Part shown: piece by piece, positions 1 through 7,647 of the stretch
Layout of the letters: every line of letters starts with the position of its first letter
Numbering within the stretch: position 1 is the stretch's first letter
DNA from: Gammaproteobacteria bacterium
GTDB taxonomy: Bacteria > Pseudomonadota > Gammaproteobacteria > Steroidobacterales > Steroidobacteraceae
Direction of reading: 5' to 3'
Assembly (NCBI GenBank): GCA_020846815.1
Contig: JADLDF010000095.1
Location: forward strand, 1-17,521
DNA: 17,521 nt
Program-made: the position numbers and the translations under genes
Notes under the pieces: generated by a model
Database searches by the model: none
Seen by the model: the letters and a program-made list of their open reading frames with translations, nothing else
Told to the model about the DNA's origin: nothing

Positions 1-486
1 AACGACCTGCTGATCCATGCCGGGCTGGTGCCGCAATGGTCGGCCGCCGACGCGCTGCGCCTCGCCCGCGAGATCGAGCAGCAGCTGCGCCGCGCGCCCG
101 AAGCGCTGTTCGCGACCATGTACGGCAACCGGCCCGATCGCTGGGACGAGTCGCTGACCGGTCCCGACCGCTGGCGCTTCGTGATCAATGCGCTGACGCG
201 GCTGCGCTTCTGCCGCGCCGACGGCACCATCGATCTGAAGCTCAAGGGAGCGCCGGGAACGCAGCCGCGGGGCTGGCTGCCCTGGTTCGACGTGCCGTCA
301 CGCGCCAGCGCGGCGACGCGCGTCGTCTGCGGCCACTGGTCGACGCTCGGCCTGCTGCAGCGACCGGACCTGCTGGCGCTCGACAGCGGCTGCGTCTGGG
401 GCGGTGCGCTGACCGCCGTGTCGCTCGACGACGACCGGCGCTGGCAGCTGGCCTGCCGCAGCCATCAGACGCCGGGCAGCGACTGA
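1..486 (+). CDS. apaH: Symmetrical bis(5'-nucleosyl)-tetraphosphatase ApaH, 3' part
   Basis: This is the C-terminal 161 residues of ApaH, which splits Ap4A into two ADP and also removes Np4 caps from RNA. The reading frame is open from base 1, so the start and the N-terminal metal-binding motifs lie outside the window. Recognisable family signatures are LLIHAG near the left edge, [11 protein letters not shown], the NALTRLRFC block, the metal-ligand motif CGHWSTLG, and LDSGCVWGG near the C terminus, in the same order as in E. coli ApaH. The C-terminal codons (465-486) overlap the end of the convergent lipoprotein gene on the other strand. The family assignment is secure; only the missing 5' end limits the entry. 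Confidence 0.95.
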   Translation, partial: NDLLIHAGLVPQWSAADALRLAREIEQQLRRAPEALFATMYGNRPDRWDESLTGPDRWRFVINALTRLRFCRADGTIDLKLKGAPGTQPRGWLPWFDVPSRASAATRVVCGHWSTLGLLQRPDLLALDSGCVWGGALTAVSLDDDRRWQLACRSHQTPGSD

Positions 487-950
487 CCCCAGCTGACGAG
501 GATCCGCGGCGTCGCGCGCTCATAGACCGAGGGCGCGAGCTCCAGGTCCACGGGTCCCGCGGCGCCGGGATTCACCGGCAGCAGCACACGCTGCGCCGCG
601 CGCACCTCGAGCCGGCCGATCGCCCCGGGCAGAACCCGGAACGCCAGCCGCACCGGCCAGCCGTCGGCGGAGCGCGGCGCCATCGCAAAGCCACCCGAGG
701 CCGGGGCCGACGAAAGGTCGACGACCAGGGTGTTGCGCTTCCAGTACTGTGGATAAGCCGTCGCAGCGCCACCGTCGCCGGTCGTGAAGACGAGCTCGTC
801 GACGGCCTGAGGCGCACTGACGGGCTTGGCGCCGAAGGGCCAGAGCGTGCCGAGTCGCGGCAGGCTCGAGCAGCCTGCCAGCAGTGCGAGCAGCGCCGCG
901 GCCGCCAGGGCGCGCGCGGCGCCTGCCGCCGCACGGTCGAACCGAATCAT
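465..950 (-). CDS. Small predicted outer-membrane or periplasmic lipoprotein
   Basis: The product is 161 residues and I do not recognise its family. The start at 950 was chosen because a strong ribosome site (GGAGGTG, 954-960) sits five bases upstream and because the protein then begins with a proper lipoprotein signal: Arg residues, an Ala/Leu-rich stretch, and a lipobox LLAGC with the acylated Cys at residue 27. A longer in-frame reading upstream would run antisense through haaO and is rejected. The mature part is short, with a segment around [14 protein letters not shown] and an end rich in beta-type sequence ([21 protein letters not shown]). It ends inside apaH on the opposite strand (22-bp overlap) and is divergent from haaO. 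Location is inferred from the lipobox; the function is unknown. Confidence 0.82.
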   Translation of the reverse strand: MIRFDRAAAGAARALAAAALLALLAGCSSLPRLGTLWPFGAKPVSAPQAVDELVFTTGDGGAATAYPQYWKRNTLVVDLSSAPASGGFAMAPRSADGWPVRLAFRVLPGAIGRLEVRAAQRVLLPVNPGAAGPVDLELAPSVYERATPRILVSWGQSLPGV

Positions 951-953
951 TTG

Positions 954-960
954 CACCTCC
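954..960 (-). promoter_or_regulatory. Strong ribosome binding site of the lipoprotein gene
   Basis: Read on the minus strand the sequence is GGAGGTG, with GGAGG five bases before the ATG at 950. It is the best Shine-Dalgarno match in the window and decides the lipoprotein start, since the reading frame itself stays open far upstream. Confidence 0.75.
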
Positions 961-1016
961 ACCCGCAGGGAGCGACCCGCGTACCATACGCCAGACCCGG
1001 GACGGAATTCCGTGAC

Positions 1017-1532
1017 ATGGCCCCACTCGCAACCCTGAACCTCGAGCGCTGGCTCGAGGAGCACCGGCACCTGCTCAAGCCCCCCGTCGGCAACAAGCGC
1101 ATCTTTCCCCACGGCGAGTTCATCGTCATGGCCGTCGGCGGCCCGAACTCGCGCAAGGACTACCACGTCGACCCCGCCGAGGAGGTGTTCTACCAGCTCG
1201 AGGGCGACATGCTGCTGAAGACCGTGCAGGACGGCCGGATCGTCGATGTGCCGATCCGCCAGGGCGAGATGCTGCTGCTGCCGCCGCGCATCCCGCACTC
1301 GCCGCAGCGCGACGCCGGCACGGTCGGCCTGGTCATCGAGCGCGAGCGCCGTCCCGGCGAGCTCGACGGGCTGCAGTGGTATTGCGAGCGCTGCGACCAG
1401 CTGCTCTACGAGGAGACCTTCCAGCTCACGGACATCGAGACACAGGTCCCGCCGGTGTTCGCGCGCTTTTTCGGCGACCTCGCGGCGCGCACCTGCAAGC
1501 GCTGCGGCACGGTCATGGAGCCGCCGGCGTGA
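1017..1532 (+). CDS. haaO: 3-hydroxyanthranilate 3,4-dioxygenase
   Basis: This 171-residue cupin opens the ring of 3-hydroxyanthranilate to 2-amino-3-carboxymuconate semialdehyde, which cyclises to quinolinate (the NAD precursor) or is decarboxylated and catabolised. The iron ligands are visible as His50, Glu56 and His94, with substrate-binding Arg46, Arg98 and Glu108. A rubredoxin-like metal site typical of bacterial HAAO is formed by Cys123-x2-Cys126 and Cys160-x2-Cys163. Length and the motifs [16 protein letters not shown] and PHSPQR match the Cupriavidus enzyme (nbaC). The start at 1017 gives the normal N terminus ([19 protein letters not shown]). It is the first gene of a kynurenine operon; its stop overlaps a GTG at 1529. 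Confidence 0.96.
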   Translation: MAPLATLNLERWLEEHRHLLKPPVGNKRIFPHGEFIVMAVGGPNSRKDYHVDPAEEVFYQLEGDMLLKTVQDGRIVDVPIRQGEMLLLPPRIPHSPQRDAGTVGLVIERERRPGELDGLQWYCERCDQLLYEETFQLTDIETQVPPVFARFFGDLAARTCKRCGTVMEPPA

Positions 1533-1591
1533 GCGACGCTACTCCGGCGGGCGGCGCGGCGTTTCTGCGGATCGACCTCGCCTCGCCCTGA
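1529..1591 (+). other. 20-codon inter-cistronic ORF, probably the displaced original start of the cyclase gene
   Basis: A GTG codon overlaps the haaO stop (GTGA) and opens a 20-residue frame ending FLRIDLASP, whose TGA overlaps the ATG of the next gene (TGATG). The same residues LRIDLASP recur at residues 16-23 of the cyclase, encoded by a 23-bp repeat with one mismatch, 71 bp downstream. The simple reading is that the cyclase once started at this GTG and that a 71-bp insertion or partial duplication put the frame out, leaving a mini-ORF that may now couple translation of haaO to the cyclase. Whether the peptide is made cannot be told from the sequence. Confidence 0.4.
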
Positions 1592-1659
1592 TGGACACGC
1601 TGAGTTGCGCGCCGGCACTTGCCGCGATGGCGTCGTTGCGGATCGACCTCGCCTCACCC
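1566..1659 (+). repeat. Direct repeat of 23 bp, copies 71 bp apart, at the cyclase start
   Basis: Copy one is 1566-1588 and copy two is 1637-1659. They match at 22 of 23 positions (G at 1585 against A at 1656). Because 71 is not a multiple of three, the two copies encode the same peptide in different frames, the first closing at a TGA and the second continuing into the cyclase. Confidence 0.8.
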
Positions 1660-2412
1660 GTGAGCCTCGCGGCACCACTGCGCTTCGACGGCCGCGACCC
1701 GCGCCATTTCGACGCGCCCGCACCGCGCCGCTGGCCGCTGGCGCTGCCCGGCTTCAGCGGCGAGGTGCGCCGCGGCGCGAGCTGCAACTGCTCGACCCTC
1801 GAGCTGACGCCGCACTGCAACGGCACGCACACCGAGTGCGTCGCCCACCTGGTCGACGAGCCGCTCGATGCCTGCGAGATCGCACCGCGCGGGCCGCTGC
1901 TGGCCCTGCTGCTGTCGATCCCGCCGGTATCGGCCGCCGGCAGCGGCGAGGACAGCGATCCCGCGCCGCAGCCCGGCGACCGCCTGCTGACCCGAGTCGC
2001 GCTGCGCGCAGCCTGGCCAGAGACATTGCCATTCGCGCCACGCGCGCTGGTGCTGCGCAGCAGTGCGCCGCTCGCGGTGGCGTCTACGACCGCGCTGGCC
2101 GCACCGTATCTGTCGCGGCAGCTCGCCGCCGAGCTGGTCGCGCGCGGCATCGAGCACCTGGTCGTCGAGCTGCCGTCGATCGACCGTGGCCAGGACCAGG
2201 GCCGGTTGTGCGCGCACCGGATCTTCTTCGGCCTGCCGCCCGGCAGCACGCGGCTCGCCGAGGCACAGCGCGGCGGCTGCACGATCACCGAGCTCGCGGC
2301 CATACCCGCCGAGCTGCCCGACGGCCCCTGCGCGCTGCAGCTCGCGCTGCCGCGGATCGCCGGCGACGCAGTTCCCAGCCAGCCGCTGCTCTACCGGCTG
2401 GTCGCAGCATGA
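1591..2412 (+). CDS. Cyclase/arylformamidase-family protein, candidate kynurenine formamidase
   Basis: The product is 273 residues and belongs to the metal-dependent cyclase family that includes KynB, which hydrolyses N-formylkynurenine to kynurenine. The signature stretch is at residues 75-86: His75, then C-N-G-T-H80-T-E82, and His86. Against the KynB consensus HxGTHxDxPxH, the first His position is Cys76 (His75 is next to it), Asp is Glu82 and Pro is Val84, so this is a divergent clade. Position between haaO and kynU supports the formamidase role, since that step is otherwise missing here; this is inference. The ATG at 1591 overlaps the stop of the 20-codon ORF; ATG at 1627 (MASLRIDLASP) is an alternative start. 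Neither has a good ribosome site. Its stop overlaps the kynU start (ATGA). Confidence 0.8.
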   Translation: MDTLSCAPALAAMASLRIDLASPVSLAAPLRFDGRDPRHFDAPAPRRWPLALPGFSGEVRRGASCNCSTLELTPHCNGTHTECVAHLVDEPLDACEIAPRGPLLALLLSIPPVSAAGSGEDSDPAPQPGDRLLTRVALRAAWPETLPFAPRALVLRSSAPLAVASTTALAAPYLSRQLAAELVARGIEHLVVELPSIDRGQDQGRLCAHRIFFGLPPGSTRLAEAQRGGCTITELAAIPAELPDGPCALQLALPRIAGDAVPSQPLLYRLVAA

Positions 2413-3698
2413 GCACCGCCGGGCGCAGCCTCCTCGAGCTCGCGCGGGCACGCGATGCGGCCGACCCGTTGCACGCGTTTCGCGACCGCTTCTGCCTGCC
2501 GGCCGGTGCCGACGGGCAACCGCTGACCTATCTCTGCGGGCACTCGCTCGGGCTCGCGCCGCGGCGCGCGCGCGAGTACGTCGCGCAGGAGCTGGACGAC
2601 TGGGCGCGGCTGGGCGTCGTCGGCCACCACGCCGCCGCACGCCCGTGGATGGCCTACGCGGACCATGCACAGGGCGGGCTCGCCGCGCTCACAGGCGCAC
2701 AGCCGGCCGACGTGGTCGCGATGAACTCGCTGACCGCGAACCTGCATCTGATGCTGGCGGCGTTCTACCGCCCGCTTGGGTCGCGCACACGCATCCTCAT
2801 CGAAGCCGGGGCCTTCTCCTCCGACCGCCATGCCGTCGCCTCGCAGATCGCCTGGCACGGGCTCGACCCGGCGGCGCAGCTCGTCGAGCTCGAACCCGAT
2901 GCGCGCAGCGGCGTGTTCGACGAGGCGGCGATCGAGACCGCGATCGCCGATCAGGGCGAGCGCCTGGCGCTGGTCCTCTGGCCCGGCGTGCAGTACCGCA
3001 CGGGCCAGGCCTTCGACGCGGCGCGCCTCGCGCGCGCCGCGCATGCCGTCGGCGCCCTCGCCGGCTTCGACCATGCGCATGCCATCGGCAACCTGCCGCT
3101 GGCGCTCGCCGCCGACGACGCCGACTTCGCAGTCTGGTGCAGCTACAAGTACCTGAATGCCGGGCCCGGCGCGACCGGCGGCTGCTTCGTGCACCCGCGG
3201 CACACCCGCGCCGAAGGCGCGCGCGGCCTCGAGGGCTGGTGGGGGCACGAAGCCGCCACGCGCTTCCGCATGGCGCCGCAGTTCGTGCGCGAGCACGGTG
3301 CCGCGGGCTTCGCGCTCAGCAACCCGCCGATCCTCTCGACCGCGCCGCTGCTGGCTTCGCTCGAGATCTTCGGCGCAGCAGGCATCTTGGCCCTGCGACG
3401 CAAGTCGGTCGAGCTCACGGCCTTCCTCGAGGCGCTGATCCGTGACCGTGCCGGCTCGCGGCTGCACGTGCTGACGCCGCCGGATCCCGCGCGGCGCGGC
3501 GCGCAGCTCTCGCTGCAGTTCGCCGGTGGCGGCGCGCACGCGCGCGCCGTGTTCGAGCGCCTCGCCGCCGCGGGCCTGGTCTGCGACCTGCGCGAGCCCG
3601 ACGTGATGCGCATCGCGCCGGTGCCGCTCTACAACGGCTACGAGGATGCCTGGCAGTTCGCCGCGCAGCTCGACGCGGCGCTGCGTCACGCCGGCTGA
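2409..3698 (+). CDS. kynU: Kynureninase
   Basis: This 429-residue PLP enzyme (aminotransferase fold type I) cleaves 3-hydroxykynurenine to 3-hydroxyanthranilate plus alanine, or kynurenine to anthranilate. Visible family features are YLCGHSLGL near residues 41-49, the MNSLTANLHLML block (105-116), the cofactor aspartate in GFDHAHAIGN (Asp221), and the PLP lysine in WCSYKYLNAGPG (Lys247). The next segments, EGWWGH and ALSNPPIL, are also typical. The start ATG overlaps the cyclase stop, so the two are probably translationally coupled. The product feeds haaO and the substrate comes from the downstream monooxygenase gene, which explains the clustering. The family call is secure; preference for the 3-hydroxy substrate is inferred from the neighbours. 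Confidence 0.96.
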   Translation: MSTAGRSLLELARARDAADPLHAFRDRFCLPAGADGQPLTYLCGHSLGLAPRRAREYVAQELDDWARLGVVGHHAAARPWMAYADHAQGGLAALTGAQPADVVAMNSLTANLHLMLAAFYRPLGSRTRILIEAGAFSSDRHAVASQIAWHGLDPAAQLVELEPDARSGVFDEAAIETAIADQGERLALVLWPGVQYRTGQAFDAARLARAAHAVGALAGFDHAHAIGNLPLALAADDADFAVWCSYKYLNAGPGATGGCFVHPRHTRAEGARGLEGWWGHEAATRFRMAPQFVREHGAAGFALSNPPILSTAPLLASLEIFGAAGILALRRKSVELTAFLEALIRDRAGSRLHVLTPPDPARRGAQLSLQFAGGGAHARAVFERLAAAGLVCDLREPDVMRIAPVPLYNGYEDAWQFAAQLDAALRHAG

Positions 3699-3725
3699 GG
3701 ACTACGGCCCGGCTGAGAACTACGA
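3691..3725 (+). repeat. Tandem 18-bp near-duplication between kynU and kmo
   Basis: The segment that carries the kynU stop (3691-3706) is repeated at 3709-3724 with a single mismatch (G3700 to A3718). The second copy therefore contains a second TGA but lies outside the coding frame's end and fills most of the 30-bp kynU-kmo gap. It looks like a slippage duplication. Confidence 0.75.
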
Positions 3726-3728
3726 AAG

Positions 3729-5129
3729 ATGACGTCCCGCGACACGCCCCGCGCCCCGGCCAGCCGCGACGAGACCATCAACGTGGTCGGCGCCGGCCTC
3801 GCCGGCTCGCTGCTGGCGCTGCTGCTCGCACGACGCGGCCGCCGCGTGCGCGTGTTCGAGCGGCGCCCCGACCCGCGCCGCGCCACGGCCGAGCGCGGCC
3901 GCTCGATCAACCTCGCGTTGGCCGCACGCGGCATCCGCGCGCTCGAAGCCGCGGGCGTCATGTCGGCGGTGCGTCCGCTGCTGATCGAGATGCGCGGACG
4001 CAGGGTGCACGACGTCGACGGACGGCAGTCGCTGGTGCCCTATGGTCAGCGGCCGCAGGAAGTCATCCACTCGGTGTCGCGCGGTGCCCTGAACCTCGCC
4101 CTGCTCGAAGCGGCCGACGCCTTCGATGGCGTCGAGCTGCGCTTCGACCAGGCCTGTCGCGGCGTCGACCCGGTCGCCGGCACGCTGCAGCTGCGCGACA
4201 CGGTCAGCGGCGAGGATTACGAGCTGCCGCTCGTGCCGACCATCGCCGCCGACGGCGCCGGCTCGGCGGTGCGTCATGCGCTCGAAGCAGCCGGACGGCT
4301 GACGGCGCGCGAGGAACCGCTGGGCCACGACTACAAGGAGCTGACGATCCCGCCGCGCGCCGACGGCGGCTTCGCGCTCGAGCCCCATGCGCTGCACGTC
4401 TGGCCGCGCGGCGGCTTCATGCTGATCGCACTGCCGAATCCCGATGCGACCTTCACGACCACGCTGTTCCTGGCGCGCGAAGGCGCCGCGAGCTTTGCGG
4501 CGCTGCGCTCCCCGGCCGACGTGACGGCGTTCTTCGCGCGCGAGTTCCCGGATGCCGTGCCGCTGCTCGGCGATCCAGCCGCGCAGTACGCCGCCAACCC
4601 TCGGAGCCTGCTCGGCACGGTCTACTGCGACCGCTGGCACGTCGGCGGCCAGGTGCTGCTGCTCGGAGATGCGGCGCATGCGATCGTACCGTTCCACGGC
4701 CAGGGCATGAACTGCGCGTTCGAGGACTGCGTCGAGCTCGCGCACCTGGTCGAGTCGGGCCACGGCTGGGAGGAGACGTTCACCGAGTTCCAGCGCCGCC
4801 GCCAGCCGAACGCCGACGCGATCGCGCGCATGGCGCTCGAGAACTACGTCGAGATGCGCGACACCGTCCGCGACCCGCGCTTCCTGCGCCAGAAGCAGAT
4901 CGCGCTGCAGATCGAACGGCGCCATCCGCGCCGCTTCATCCCGCGCTACTCGATGGTCAGCTTCCATCCGGAGATCCCGTATACCGAGGCGCTGCGCCGC
5001 GGCGAGGTGCAGCAGCGCATCCTCGATGCGCTCGACGACGGCGGCGAGGCCACCGAGCCGGGACCGATCGATTTCGCGCGCGCCGATGCGCTCGTGACCG
5101 CCGAGCTCGAGGAACTGGCGCCCGGCTGA
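3729..5129 (+). CDS. kmo: Kynurenine 3-monooxygenase
   Basis: This 466-residue flavoprotein hydroxylates kynurenine to 3-hydroxykynurenine with NADPH and oxygen. It is a group A aromatic hydroxylase: GAGLAG at residues 21-26 binds the ADP part of FAD, Glu44 ends the first Rossmann unit, the KMO-type motif RGRSINLALAARG follows at 56-68, DGAGSAVR is the mid-protein DG motif, and LLGDAAHAIVPFHGQGMNC (GD at 313-314) is the FAD ribityl-binding motif. Length is normal for bacterial KMO. The C-terminal half lacks obvious transmembrane helices, so a soluble form is likely. It lies 30 bp after kynU with only a weak GAAAG ribosome site. It ends the operon; folA converges from the other side. Confidence 0.96.
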   Translation: MTSRDTPRAPASRDETINVVGAGLAGSLLALLLARRGRRVRVFERRPDPRRATAERGRSINLALAARGIRALEAAGVMSAVRPLLIEMRGRRVHDVDGRQSLVPYGQRPQEVIHSVSRGALNLALLEAADAFDGVELRFDQACRGVDPVAGTLQLRDTVSGEDYELPLVPTIAADGAGSAVRHALEAAGRLTAREEPLGHDYKELTIPPRADGGFALEPHALHVWPRGGFMLIALPNPDATFTTTLFLAREGAASFAALRSPADVTAFFAREFPDAVPLLGDPAAQYAANPRSLLGTVYCDRWHVGGQVLLLGDAAHAIVPFHGQGMNCAFEDCVELAHLVESGHGWEETFTEFQRRRQPNADAIARMALENYVEMRDTVRDPRFLRQKQIALQIERRHPRRFIPRYSMVSFHPEIPYTEALRRGEVQQRILDALDDGGEATEPGPIDFARADALVTAELEELAPG

Positions 5130-5193
5130 GCCCTTGCGGCACGCCGAGGCAGCGCCTCCTTCCGGAGAGAAACTGTCCGATCGAGGCTGCCGC

Positions 5194-5757
5194 TCAGCCG
5201 GGCTGGCGCCGGCGCAGCTCGACGAAGCTCATGTCGAGCGCGTTGCGCGCATCGCGCGCATGGTGCTCGACGCTGGCCTCGACCCAGTGCCGTGGGTCGA
5301 ACGGCGGCAGCCTGGTATCGCCTTCGACGGCAGCGTGCACGCGCGTCAGCAGCACGCGCGTGGCCCACGGCAGCGCCATCGCATAGATCTCGGCACCGCC
5401 GATGACCATGAGCTCGGGCGCTCCATCCGCAGCGTGCAGCGCCGCCTCCCAGTCGTGTACGACGGTCACCGCACCGGCCTCGTCGGGCACGCGATAGCCG
5501 CGCCGGCGCGTCAGCACGATGTTCCGCCGGCCCGGCAAGGCCCGGCCGATCGACTCGAAAGTGCGACGCCCCATGAGCACCGGCTTGCCGAGAGTCTGTG
5601 CCTTGAAGCGCCGCAGATCCTCGGGCAGGCGCCAGGGCAGTGCACCGTCGCGGCCGATCACGCCGTTGTCGGCGACCGCGACCACCAGCGTGACCTGCGG
5701 CAGATCCTGGCCGCCCGGCATGCCGGAACGTGATGCGGGTCTCGTTTCACTCGTCAT
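5194..5757 (-). CDS. folA: Dihydrofolate reductase
   Basis: The enzyme reduces dihydrofolate to tetrahydrofolate with NADPH and replenishes the folate oxidised by ThyA, whose gene lies 2.6 kb away. Family motifs are VVAVADNGVIGRDGALPW, the catalytic acid in LPEDLRRF (Asp47), GRRTFESIGRALPGRRN, and VIGGAEIYAMALPWA. From the ATG at 5757 the protein is 187 residues, with about 20 residues before the usual DHFR N terminus. The internal ATG at 5721 would remove 12 of these, so the start is not certain. There is no Shine-Dalgarno sequence before 5757; an AATACT hexamer lies six bases upstream, as would be seen with a leaderless transcript. It is divergent from the DUF11 gene. Confidence 0.95.
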   Translation of the reverse strand: MTSETRPASRSGMPGGQDLPQVTLVVAVADNGVIGRDGALPWRLPEDLRRFKAQTLGKPVLMGRRTFESIGRALPGRRNIVLTRRRGYRVPDEAGAVTVVHDWEAALHAADGAPELMVIGGAEIYAMALPWATRVLLTRVHAAVEGDTRLPPFDPRHWVEASVEHHARDARNALDMSFVELRRRQPG

Positions 5758-5763
5758 AAGTTC

Positions 5764-5769
5764 AGTATT
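5764..5769 (-). promoter_or_regulatory. Possible -10 element for folA, leaderless spacing
   Basis: Read on the minus strand the hexamer is AATACT, four of six matches to TATAAT, ending six bases before the ATG at 5757. No -35 hexamer is evident at the normal distance. The spacing would put the first transcribed base at or near the start codon. Confidence 0.22.
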
Positions 5770-5850
5770 CGTGAATCCGTCGCACCGACCTGGCTGCGGC
5801 ACCTCGCACAATCGCCTGCCGGAGCCGCCCCTGCCAAGGATCGCCCACGC

Positions 5851-7644
5851 GTGAACGTCCCGAGATCGATCGTCTGCCTGCTGCTGATGCTGCTCGCGCT
5901 GGTCGCGGCGCCTGCGCCGGCCCAGACGACCGACGTGCCGGTCAGCCGTTCGGCGCGCTTCACGGGAAAGATCAACTTCGTCACCACCGGCGGCTCGCTG
6001 CGCACGCAGCCTAACACGGGCAACGCCTGCACCGTCCGCAGCACCGGCACCGCGACGCTCGGCGGCGTGCCCGCGGGCACGACCATCGTCGCGGCCTACC
6101 TGTACTGGGCCGGCTCGGCGAGTACGACGAGCGGCGGCTCGACGGTCGTCGATGCCCAGGTCACGCTCAACGGCAGCAGCGTCAGCGCGAACCGCACGTT
6201 CATCGGCACCTACACCAGCGACGGCACCGCGTTCCGCTACTTCGGCGCGGTCGCCGACGTCACCTCGCGGGTCACCGGCAACGGCAGCTACAGCTTCGGC
6301 GGCCTGACCGTGAACACGGGCACCCCGCACTGCGCCTCGGAAGCCGTGCTCGCGGGCTGGGCTCTGGTCGTGATCTACCAGGGCAATGCGGAGCGGCTGC
6401 GCGCGATCAACATTTTCGACGGCCTGCAGTTCTTCCGCGGCAGCGCGCTGGCGCTGACCCCGGATGGCTTCCGCACGCCGCAGAGCAACATCGATGGCCG
6501 GATCGCGGTGATCACCTGGGAGGGCGACCCGCAGAACTCGGGCGCGATGAACGGCTTCAGCGAGTCGCTGCGCTTCAATGGTACGGCGATCGACGACGGT
6601 CTCGTGCCGGCCGGGAGCTCGCCGACCAACCAGCAGTTCGACGGCACGATCAGCTCGACCGGCAGCACGACCAGCTACGGCGTCGACGTCGACCAGTACA
6701 ACGTGACCTCGCTGCTCGGACCGGGACAGGAATCGGCGACCACGGTGTACTCGGCCGGCGCCGATCTGGTGCTGCTCGCCGCGCAGATCGTCAGCGTCAC
6801 GAGCGAGCCGAAGGTGGACCTCTCGATCACCAAGACCGCGACCGCGCCGTTCTACGTCGGCCAGACCGGCCGCTACACCCTGCGCGTGCGCAACGGGTCG
6901 GGGCTCAACATCGAGCGCGACGACAATCCGCTCGTGGTCACGGACGTGCTGCCGCCGGGCCTCGCCTTCGTATCCGCGACCGGCAGCGGCTGGAGCTGCA
7001 GCGCGAGCGGCCAGACCGTGACCTGTACTCGAGCGCCGCCGCTGAACCCCGGCCAGTCGGCCCCGGACCTGACCTTGAACGTCGCGGTGACGATGCCGGC
7101 CGCGCCCTCCGTGACCAACACGGCCAGCGTGACCAGCAGCAGCATCGAGGACGATCCCGCGGACAATGCATCGACCGTCACGACCGCGGTGATCGCGCCG
7201 GCGCTGCGCGCCGCCAAGCTGTCGGAAGTGATTTCGGATCCGTTCAACGGCGCCACCCTGCCGAAACGCATCCCCGGCGCCTTCGTGCGCTATGCCGTCA
7301 CGGTCACGAACACCGGCACCGGCACCGTCGACAATGCCAGCCTCGTGCTCACCGATCCGGTGCCCGCCGGTACGGCGCTCTACGTCGCGAGCGGCTCCGG
7401 CCCGCCCGTGGAGTTCATCGACGGCACGACGCCGAGCGGCCTTACGTTCAGCCTGCCGGCGAACGTGCGCTATTCGAACCAGCCGGGCGGCGGCCCGCCC
7501 TACGACTACGTGCCGGTGCCGGATGCGAACGGCGTGGACGTGAACGTCACCGGGCTGCGGGTTGCACCGGGCGGCGTCATGGCGGCCGCCGGACCCGGTG
7601 GCACTCCGTCGTTCACGGTGCGGTTCCGCGTGCGGATCCGCTGA
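5851..7644 (+). CDS. Secreted DUF11-repeat protein of unknown function
   Basis: The product is 597 residues. A Sec signal peptide is clear: Arg5, a Leu-rich core, then APAPAQ with cleavage expected near residues 24-25. Residues about 35-318 form a Gly/Ser/Thr-rich domain with the motif AGWALVVIYQG followed by INIFDGLQFF, resembling the N-terminal (DUF3344-like) part of other DUF11 proteins. A DUF11/conserved-repeat domain follows at about 321-448 (VDLSITKTATAPFYVGQTGRY to NTASV), then a second, more diverged copy from about 451 (YAVTVTNTGTGTVDNASLVLTD). No sortase, PEP-CTERM or membrane anchor is seen at the C terminus. The GTG start is supported by AAGGA at 5836-5840. Such proteins are usually cell-surface or exported structural proteins; no role can be assigned. 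Confidence 0.88.
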   Translation: MNVPRSIVCLLLMLLALVAAPAPAQTTDVPVSRSARFTGKINFVTTGGSLRTQPNTGNACTVRSTGTATLGGVPAGTTIVAAYLYWAGSASTTSGGSTVVDAQVTLNGSSVSANRTFIGTYTSDGTAFRYFGAVADVTSRVTGNGSYSFGGLTVNTGTPHCASEAVLAGWALVVIYQGNAERLRAINIFDGLQFFRGSALALTPDGFRTPQSNIDGRIAVITWEGDPQNSGAMNGFSESLRFNGTAIDDGLVPAGSSPTNQQFDGTISSTGSTTSYGVDVDQYNVTSLLGPGQESATTVYSAGADLVLLAAQIVSVTSEPKVDLSITKTATAPFYVGQTGRYTLRVRNGSGLNIERDDNPLVVTDVLPPGLAFVSATGSGWSCSASGQTVTCTRAPPLNPGQSAPDLTLNVAVTMPAAPSVTNTASVTSSSIEDDPADNASTVTTAVIAPALRAAKLSEVISDPFNGATLPKRIPGAFVRYAVTVTNTGTGTVDNASLVLTDPVPAGTALYVASGSGPPVEFIDGTTPSGLTFSLPANVRYSNQPGGGPPYDYVPVPDANGVDVNVTGLRVAPGGVMAAAGPGGTPSFTVRFRVRIR

Positions 7645-7647
7645 GGC

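Noticed and set aside
982..988. TACCAT/TATGGT as a shared -10 box between the lipoprotein gene and haaO
   Set aside because: Only four of six matches in either direction and no -35 hexamer at the right distance.
36..1016. A long open frame running from near the left edge into haaO
   Set aside because: It overlaps apaH and the lipoprotein gene in another frame, has an Arg/Ala-rich translation with no family features, and exists only because high GC suppresses stops. The real haaO start is 1017.
5146..5158. GAGGC-AGC-GCCTC hairpin after kmo as a terminator
   Set aside because: The stem is only five pairs, no T-run follows, and such short hairpins are common at this GC content.
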